A DNA stretch of 64,000 bases from Jidongwangia harbinensis. GTDB lineage: Bacteria > Actinomycetota > Actinomycetes > Mycobacteriales > Micromonosporaceae. The notes beneath the pieces were generated by a model. That model was not told where the DNA came from. It ran no database searches and was given only the letters and a program-made list of their open reading frames with translations. This document shows positions 58,914 through 64,000 of the stretch, in pieces; within the stretch, counting starts at the first letter, position 1; the number at the start of each line of letters is the position of its first letter. The stretch spans positions 16,918 to 80,917 of the forward strand of contig NZ_JAIWNC010000051.1 of assembly GCF_020216025.1 (NCBI RefSeq), in the 5' to 3' direction. The position numbers were made by a program, and so were the translations under genes.

Positions 58914-59588
58914 TCAGGCCGGCGGGGCCTCGGCCCGGGCCTTCCGCGCCGCCTCCACACCGGCCTCGACCACCGGAATCATGTAGTCGACGCGGTTCGG
59001 CGGCGCGTACGCCCGGACCAGCGCCAGGGTCTCCGCGACCTCGTCGTCCCGGCCCAGGAACGCCCCGTACACCGCCGACAGTTCCAGCCGCATGACGGCG
59101 TTGCCCGGGTCGAGCCGCAGCCGGCCGAAGTCGTCGTCGCTGTGCGCCCCCTGGTCGGCCGCCCGGACGGCGCTGTCGCGCACCATCTCGTAGAACTCGG
59201 CCGGCGTCCGGTAGCGCAGCAGGAAGTCGCCGGCCAGCCGCCGGACCACCTGGTCCACCATCGGGGCCACCGGGCGGCCGTCGTCGTCCGCGGTCAGCAC
59301 GAAGGGCGGCTTCGGATAGTCCGGGTGCGCCAGTGCGGTCTTCGGTGCGTTGGCCCGCACCACATAGGCCTGTTTGCGCGCGCCGAACTCACTGATTCCC
59401 GGAATGCCCACGTCGAACACGACCTCGAACAGATATCTGTCCGGCGTCGCATTGAGCGGCAGGAACCAGACACTCCGCAACAGGCCGTCGGACCGGGTGT
59501 AGCGCCGCCGCGTGAAGTCGAACCCGTGCTCGTCCACCAGGAAACGGCCACTCGCCCGCGCGTAAGTGCCCAAATCCTGGATCCGCAT
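58914..59588 (-). CDS. Candidate immunity protein for the adjacent polymorphic toxin
   Basis: 224 residues, soluble, no signal or membrane segment. Begins MRIQDLGTYARASGRFLVDEHG. I recognise no domain. Mixed alpha/beta content with aromatic-rich stretches (GLLRSVWFLPLNATPDRYLFEV). Its ATG overlaps the toxin stop by one base (TGATG), the classic toxin-immunity layout, so its likely job is to bind and neutralise the toxin's C-terminal domain inside the cell. This is inferred from context only. Confidence 0.75.
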   Translation of the reverse strand: MRIQDLGTYARASGRFLVDEHGFDFTRRRYTRSDGLLRSVWFLPLNATPDRYLFEVVFDVGIPGISEFGARKQAYVVRANAPKTALAHPDYPKPPFVLTADDDGRPVAPMVDQVVRRLAGDFLLRYRTPAEFYEMVRDSAVRAADQGAHSDDDFGRLRLDPGNAVMRLELSAVYGAFLGRDDEVAETLALVRAYAPPNRVDYMIPVVEAGVEAARKARAEAPPA

Positions 59589-62500
59589 CAGAGCACCCTA
59601 GTGAAGTAGATCTGTCCGCCGGGACCGACATCGTACACCCACAACTGGCCGGATCCGGCCGGAGCGCCCATGTCCTTCTCGTACTGGTCCAGCTGATTCC
59701 AGCCCTTTCGGATCTGGCTGTAATTGTTCGGCTTCAGCTCGATCGGAATGTTCTTGCCGAGGTTGGGATCGAACCATTCCCCGTCGATCTTCCGGCCGGT
59801 CGACAGCGTGCGCGCCCCGGAGTATCCGTTGCCCATGCCGTTCAGGAACGTGCTGAAGTCCCCGTGGATCGCGGTGCCGTTGCGGGCCGCCGGATTGTTC
59901 CCACTGGTCCGCGAGCACGCGTTGTGCACCAGCACCGGCTCGTCGTGCGCCATCACGTAGTAGGTGTGCAGGCCGGCGACGGTGAAGTTGTACACCGAGG
60001 TCGTCTCGGTGCGTACCGACAAGGTGGCGACCACGGCCGGGTCACCGTCCCGGGTCAGCACCGTCGATCCGGCGACCAGCGCACCGGCGGTCACCCAGGC
60101 CCGGCGCGACGGCACCCAGAACGGGTGCTCCGGGGTGGCGGAGATGATCGCCGGGGCGGTGTGCGGATCGCCGTCCTCGTCGATGCCGACGTCGATCAGC
60201 CGTTTCGTACCGGTGTCGCTGGTCGTCGCGGTCACCGCCTTGACCGCGGTGTGCCGTCCGACCGGGTCGGTGGCCACCACCGCGTCGCCGACCCGGACCT
60301 TCTCGATCTCCTTGGTCCGGCCGTCGGCCAGCAACACCCGGGTCCCCGGCGCGAAGCTGTTGCGGATCGGCACCGGGCAGCTGTCGTTGCGCTTCAGCTT
60401 CTCGATGATGTTCTTGATGTTGCGCAGCTTGTCGGAGTTCTTCCAGGCCTTGCCGCCGGTGGCGAACCAGCCCAGGACCGGTACCGCGGCGCCGGCGGAG
60501 AGCAGACCACCGGCCCAGTCGCCGCGGCCGAAGGACACCGCGGCGTCGATCGCGTCGCACGCCTCGCCGGCCCCCGGAACCAGACCGCACGCCATCAGCG
60601 TGAACTGCAGCATGTCGAGCAGGACTTCTTCGTTCTCGCCGACGAACTTCTTGAGGTCGCCGAGCATCTGGCAGCCGGCGCTGGTGGCCTCCGGGGAACT
60701 GCACTTGGCCGAGTCCATCAGCGCTTCCGCGAAGTCCTTGAAGACGCTCAGGCACTCCTTGGACACCGAGGACGGATCGATGCTCAGGCAACCCCAGGTC
60801 TTGTGGTTGTCCGCGGCGGTGCCCTCGCCGTTGGGGCCGCTGCCCGGCGCGGTGCTGCGCCGGTCCTTCTCCGCCTGCTCCAGCCGCTCCAGGTAGATGA
60901 GCGTGGCTTCCTTGGCCGCGTCGGCGGCCTGGGCTGCGTCCTTGCCGGCCGCCTCGGCCGACGCCCGGGCCTCGCGCTTGGCCCGGAAGGCGGCCTGCGC
61001 GTCGGCCTGTGCCCGCTGCGCCGCGGCGGTCGCGGTGGCGGCCGAACGGGCCGCCGCGTTGGCGCTCGCCCGGGCGCTGTTGGCCGCGTTGCGCGCGGTG
61101 ACCGCGGACTGGGCCGCCTGGTCCGCGGACTGCTTCGCCGCGTTCGCCGAGGCCGCCGCCTGGTTCGCGAATTCGGTCGCCCGCCGGGCGGCGTTGTCCG
61201 CGCGGGTCTTGGCCGCGTTGGCCTCGTTGGCGTAGCCCTGGGCCCGCTTGGCCGCCTCGACCGCGCGGTCCGCGTCCTCGAGTGCCTTCTGCGCGTACTG
61301 CTGGGCCTCGGCGATCAGCTTGCTCACCGTGGCCACGTGCGCGGCCTGCTCCAGGTCCCGCTGGTGCGCCTGCGGCAGACCGGTGGTCAGGAAGTACGAC
61401 AGGTACGACGACGGCCCGGCCAGGGCGACCTTGGCGGCGGCCTGGACCTCCGGCCCGGCGCCCTCCATCACCCGGTAGACCTCCTGCCGCTCGTCCGCGG
61501 CGCGGGCGGTGTGCTGCCCGGTGCGCAGGAACTGGTGCAGCTCGGCCGGGGTGCCACCGAGGGCCCGCTCGGCGGCGGTCTTCAGGTTGACGTAGGTGCC
61601 GGCGGTCTCCACGATCTGGTACGCCAGCTGCCGGTCCTTGGTGACCTTGCCGGGGTAGTTGCGGGTGCGCAGGAAGTTCTCCACCACGGCGTCGTCGCCG
61701 TTCAGCGCGGTCTGCGCGGCGGTCTTCTCGGCACCGTCGGGCAGCGTGTCCACCAGCCGCCACAGCCGGGCCCGGTCGTCCTGGCCGGCCGCGGTCCGCC
61801 GGCCCTGGCTCAGCCACAGCCGGAGCTCGGCCTCGTCGCCGGCCAGCGCGTCGCGGGCGGCCTGCTTGGTCCACTCGCCGCCGGTGGTGACCAGCGCCAG
61901 CGCGGCGCGCCGGCCGCGGTCCATCACCACCTCGGTGGATGCGCCGGCCGCGGTCGCCTCGGCCAGCAGCGCCTTGGTGGCGGCGTTGATCCGGTCCTGC
62001 TCGGCGGTGTCCCACAGCAGCGACCGGTTCCAGGCGGTGAGTTCGCCGCCGGCCGCCAGCGCGGCCTGTTCCGTCTCCAGCGCGGTCTGCGCCGCCTGGA
62101 CGCCCTGCTCGGTCCACTCGGCCAGGCGGGTCTGGTCCTCGGCGCGGGCCAGCGCCTCCAGCTCAATGGCCCGGTTGGCGGCCTCCACCGCGACGTTCGA
62201 CGCGTTCACCGCCGCCTGCGCGTGCTTGGCCGCCTCCGCGGCCGAGATCTCCCCGCGGTCCGCGGCGTCGGCCGCCAGGCGGGCCTGCGTCACCGCGTTC
62301 TCCGCGTGCTCGGCCGCCGACTGGGCCAGCGCGAACGCCTGGTCCGACGCCTCCTTCGCCTGCCGGGCCAGGCTCTCGGCGCGGTCCGCGGCGCGGTCCG
62401 CCGTGGCCGCCGCCCGCCGGGCCTGCGCGGCCGCGTTCCGGGCCCGCTGCGCCTGGTGCGCGGAGACGCCGGACTGCCGGCCCGCCTCGTCCGCGGCCAC

Positions 62501-63763
62501 CCCGGCCGCGTCCGCGTTCGCGCCGGCCTGCTTGGCCGCGACCGCCGCCGCCGCCGCCTTCGCCAGGGCCTTGTCCCGCTCCGCCTTGACCTGCGTCAGC
62601 TCGCGGGCCATCCGGGCGGCGTCCCGGGCCGTCTCGGCCGCCTCGCGGGCCAGCCGGGCGTCACCGGCGTTCAGCCGGGCCGCCGCCGCGGCCCGCTGGG
62701 CGCGCGACGCGGCCTGCGCGGTGAGCGCCGCCGCCGTGGTGGCCTTGCGGGAGGCGTCGGCCGCGACCCGGGCGGCCCGCATCGCGGCGTTGGACGCCGC
62801 CACCGCCTCGCGCGACGCCTCCGCGGCGCGCTGCGCCGCATCCGCCGCCCGCCCGGCCGCCGCGGACGCCTTCTTCGCGTCGCCCTGGGCCGCCCTGGCC
62901 TCGTCGTCCGCCGCCTTCGCCGCCTTCTTGGCCTCCGCGGCCGCGTTGCCGGCCTGCACCGCGGATTCCTCCGCGGCCAGGGCCTCGCGGGCCGTGGTCA
63001 GCCCGGCCTGCCTGGCCTGCTCGGTGAGGCTCCGGACCGAGGCCAGCTCGGCGTCCCGGGCGCGGGCCGTGAACTGGCCCCAGCGCAGGAACTCCTTCAG
63101 CTCCTCCGGGGTGCCGTTCAGCGCCTGCTGGGCCGCGGTGTTGAGCACCGGGCCGCTGTTGTTCGGCGCACCGGTCAGCATCCGGGTGGCGGCCAGCCGG
63201 TCGTCGGCGTGCTCCGCGGCGTCGCGCCCCGAGGAGAGGAACTTGTCGATGGCCGCGGCGTCACCGTCCAGGGCCTGCTGTGCGGCCGACCGGACCGTCG
63301 TTCCCCCGGAATCCAGCAGCCGGTAGACCCGCAGCCGCTCGTCCGAGTTCCAGGCCGTGGACCAGCCGCCGGTGACGAACGCGCGCATCTCGGCGCGGGG
63401 CTTCTCCAGCGCGGCCAGCGCCGCGGACCGCATCGCCGGCCCGTCCATTCCGGCCAGGACCTGTGCGGCCGCCCGCTCGTCCGCCTCCTGGGCGGTGTCG
63501 AAGCCGGTCTCGTAGTAGGAGCGGATCTCCTGGTCCGTACCCACCAGGGCGGTCTCGGCCGCGCGCCGCACCGACGGGCCGCCCTCCACCAGGTCGAAGA
63601 CCGCCAGGTCGCGCATCTCGGCGATCGAGATGTCGTCGTTGTCATCGGCATACGCCGGCACACCGGGGCCGGCCATCTGCACGGCCAGGGCCAACACCAG
63701 GCCCGCGGTGACGGCGCGCCACCCTCGCCAGGCGCCTCGGCAGGATTTCGGGGACACGGCCAT
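59588..63763 (-). CDS. Secreted polymorphic toxin: ALF repeats, coiled coil, HINT, PD-(D/E)XK-like tail
   Basis: 1391 residues. TAGGAG is five bases before ATG 63763. Signal peptide 1-39 (cleaved near AYA). ALF repeats, e.g. ERLRVYRLLDSGGTTVRSAA, occupy about 45-235. An Ala-rich coiled coil runs to about 570. More ALF units (LPDGAEKTAAQTALNGDDAV) span about 600-830, a second coiled coil about 830-960, a pre-toxin region with paired cysteines follows, then a HINT peptidase at 1135-1282. HINT has TPEHPFWV and closes with VLVHNA; its first residue, normally Cys, is Ser in NSFAPGTRVLL. The tail (1283-1391, starting CSRTSGN) has IDGEWFD and IELKPN, a PD-(D/E)XK-like nuclease pattern. It probably kills rivals after self-release of the tail. 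Confidence 0.88.
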   Translation of the reverse strand: MAVSPKSCRGAWRGWRAVTAGLVLALAVQMAGPGVPAYADDNDDISIAEMRDLAVFDLVEGGPSVRRAAETALVGTDQEIRSYYETGFDTAQEADERAAAQVLAGMDGPAMRSAALAALEKPRAEMRAFVTGGWSTAWNSDERLRVYRLLDSGGTTVRSAAQQALDGDAAAIDKFLSSGRDAAEHADDRLAATRMLTGAPNNSGPVLNTAAQQALNGTPEELKEFLRWGQFTARARDAELASVRSLTEQARQAGLTTAREALAAEESAVQAGNAAAEAKKAAKAADDEARAAQGDAKKASAAAGRAADAAQRAAEASREAVAASNAAMRAARVAADASRKATTAAALTAQAASRAQRAAAAARLNAGDARLAREAAETARDAARMARELTQVKAERDKALAKAAAAAVAAKQAGANADAAGVAADEAGRQSGVSAHQAQRARNAAAQARRAAATADRAADRAESLARQAKEASDQAFALAQSAAEHAENAVTQARLAADAADRGEISAAEAAKHAQAAVNASNVAVEAANRAIELEALARAEDQTRLAEWTEQGVQAAQTALETEQAALAAGGELTAWNRSLLWDTAEQDRINAATKALLAEATAAGASTEVVMDRGRRAALALVTTGGEWTKQAARDALAGDEAELRLWLSQGRRTAAGQDDRARLWRLVDTLPDGAEKTAAQTALNGDDAVVENFLRTRNYPGKVTKDRQLAYQIVETAGTYVNLKTAAERALGGTPAELHQFLRTGQHTARAADERQEVYRVMEGAGPEVQAAAKVALAGPSSYLSYFLTTGLPQAHQRDLEQAAHVATVSKLIAEAQQYAQKALEDADRAVEAAKRAQGYANEANAAKTRADNAARRATEFANQAAASANAAKQSADQAAQSAVTARNAANSARASANAAARSAATATAAAQRAQADAQAAFRAKREARASAEAAGKDAAQAADAAKEATLIYLERLEQAEKDRRSTAPGSGPNGEGTAADNHKTWGCLSIDPSSVSKECLSVFKDFAEALMDSAKCSSPEATSAGCQMLGDLKKFVGENEEVLLDMLQFTLMACGLVPGAGEACDAIDAAVSFGRGDWAGGLLSAGAAVPVLGWFATGGKAWKNSDKLRNIKNIIEKLKRNDSCPVPIRNSFAPGTRVLLADGRTKEIEKVRVGDAVVATDPVGRHTAVKAVTATTSDTGTKRLIDVGIDEDGDPHTAPAIISATPEHPFWVPSRRAWVTAGALVAGSTVLTRDGDPAVVATLSVRTETTSVYNFTVAGLHTYYVMAHDEPVLVHNACSRTSGNNPAARNGTAIHGDFSTFLNGMGNGYSGARTLSTGRKIDGEWFDPNLGKNIPIELKPNNYSQIRKGWNQLDQYEKDMGAPAGSGQLWVYDVGPGGQIYFTRVL

Positions 63764-63831
63764 CACGACTCCTACGGCAGAGGAAGATCGAAGACGGCCA
63801 CCACCGTCCACGATGGAGGAGGAGGAACCGG

Positions 63832-63860
63832 GGGCGCCGACGCGTTGCGCGTCGGCGCCC
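63832..63860 (-). terminator. Hairpin terminator of the upstream partial gene
   Basis: A perfect 13-base stem GGGCGCCGACGCG / CGCGTCGGCGCCC with loop TTG, nine bases after the stop at 63869. No T-run. It separates that gene from the toxin gene. Confidence 0.7.
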
Positions 63861-63868
63861 GGGGCGCG

Positions 63869-64000
63869 CTAGTTCATCCGGATTTCGACGAGGATCGCCT
63901 TCGGCGCCTCGGTGCCGTCGCCGGGCTCGATCGCCACCGGCTCGTTCGGCTCCACCTCGTACGGCGGGAGGGTGGTGCCGTCGGGCATCTTGGCCGTGAC
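63869..64000 (-). CDS. C-terminal end of an unidentified protein (5' part outside window)
   Basis: 43 codons read in from the right edge and end at TAG 63869-63871. The sequence KMPDGTTLPPYEVEPNEPVA, then APKAILVEIRMN, is a beta-rich acidic end. Too short to identify. It shares strand with the toxin gene but has its own terminator. Confidence 0.6.
   Translation of the reverse strand, partial: VTAKMPDGTTLPPYEVEPNEPVAIEPGDGTEAPKAILVEIRMN

Overview
The window is about 64 kb of very GC-rich actinobacterial chromosome. Dense unidirectional runs, GTG starts, 1-4 base gene overlaps and many apparently leaderless starts all fit an actinomycete. The protein flavour (type-2 ValS, ALF-repeat/HINT toxin, ricin-tailed secreted enzymes, G5 protein, Ada-AlkA fusion) suggests a filamentous, Micromonosporaceae-like organism; that family assignment is inference. 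I saw no rRNA, tRNA, CRISPR array, intact insertion sequence or prophage.

Layout. 0-17.7 kb is mostly chromosomal core: ispH, a four-gene efflux-type ABC operon (lipoprotein, adaptor, ATPase, permease), a STAS/anti-sigma module, rmuC, valS, an alkylation-repair pair (ada-alkA fusion and ogt), a MazEF-like toxin-antitoxin pair, a frameshifted alpha/beta hydrolase and ychF. 17.7-26 kb is looser. It holds decayed fragments (a glutamate-binding-protein remnant and a DMT-transporter remnant), an M15-type peptidase, an MFS pump, an ArsR/AHSA1 pair, a MarR/FMN-reductase pair, a G5-domain protein and a Nudix hydrolase with an extra Cys cluster. 26-33.7 kb carries a nucleotidyltransferase, peptidase E, two secreted sugar-active enzymes with near-duplicate ricin modules, a PH-domain protein, a pterin-dehydratase-like protein and MutT.

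33.6-49 kb is an acyl-CoA catabolic region. It has an acyl-CoA ligase and dehydrogenase divergent from a TetR regulator, an aldehyde/alcohol dehydrogenase pair, a second operon (SDR, SDR, phosphotransferase, acyl-CoA dehydrogenase, TetR) and a complete Liv-type ABC importer (livG-F-H-M and binding protein). The promoter regions of the first ACAD/ligase operon and of the liv operon share a GTGTAAGTTT motif, so they may be co-regulated. 49-54 kb holds an AlkB-like dioxygenase, a NarL-type two-component system and a divergent MMPL exporter. 54-58.7 kb has a phosphotransferase and sdhCAB. 58.9-64 kb has a 1391-residue secreted polymorphic toxin (ALF repeats, long coiled coil, HINT, PD-(D/E)XK-like tail) with a one-base-overlapping candidate immunity gene.

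The most unusual structure is a composite palindromic DNA element present twice, in opposite orientation. One copy is at the 3' end of a TetR gene (37081-37173). The other lies in frame inside the MMPL exporter (52929-53008). Both copies encode nearly the same peptide. A second, unrelated inverted-repeat family lies between convergent genes at 39758-39867.
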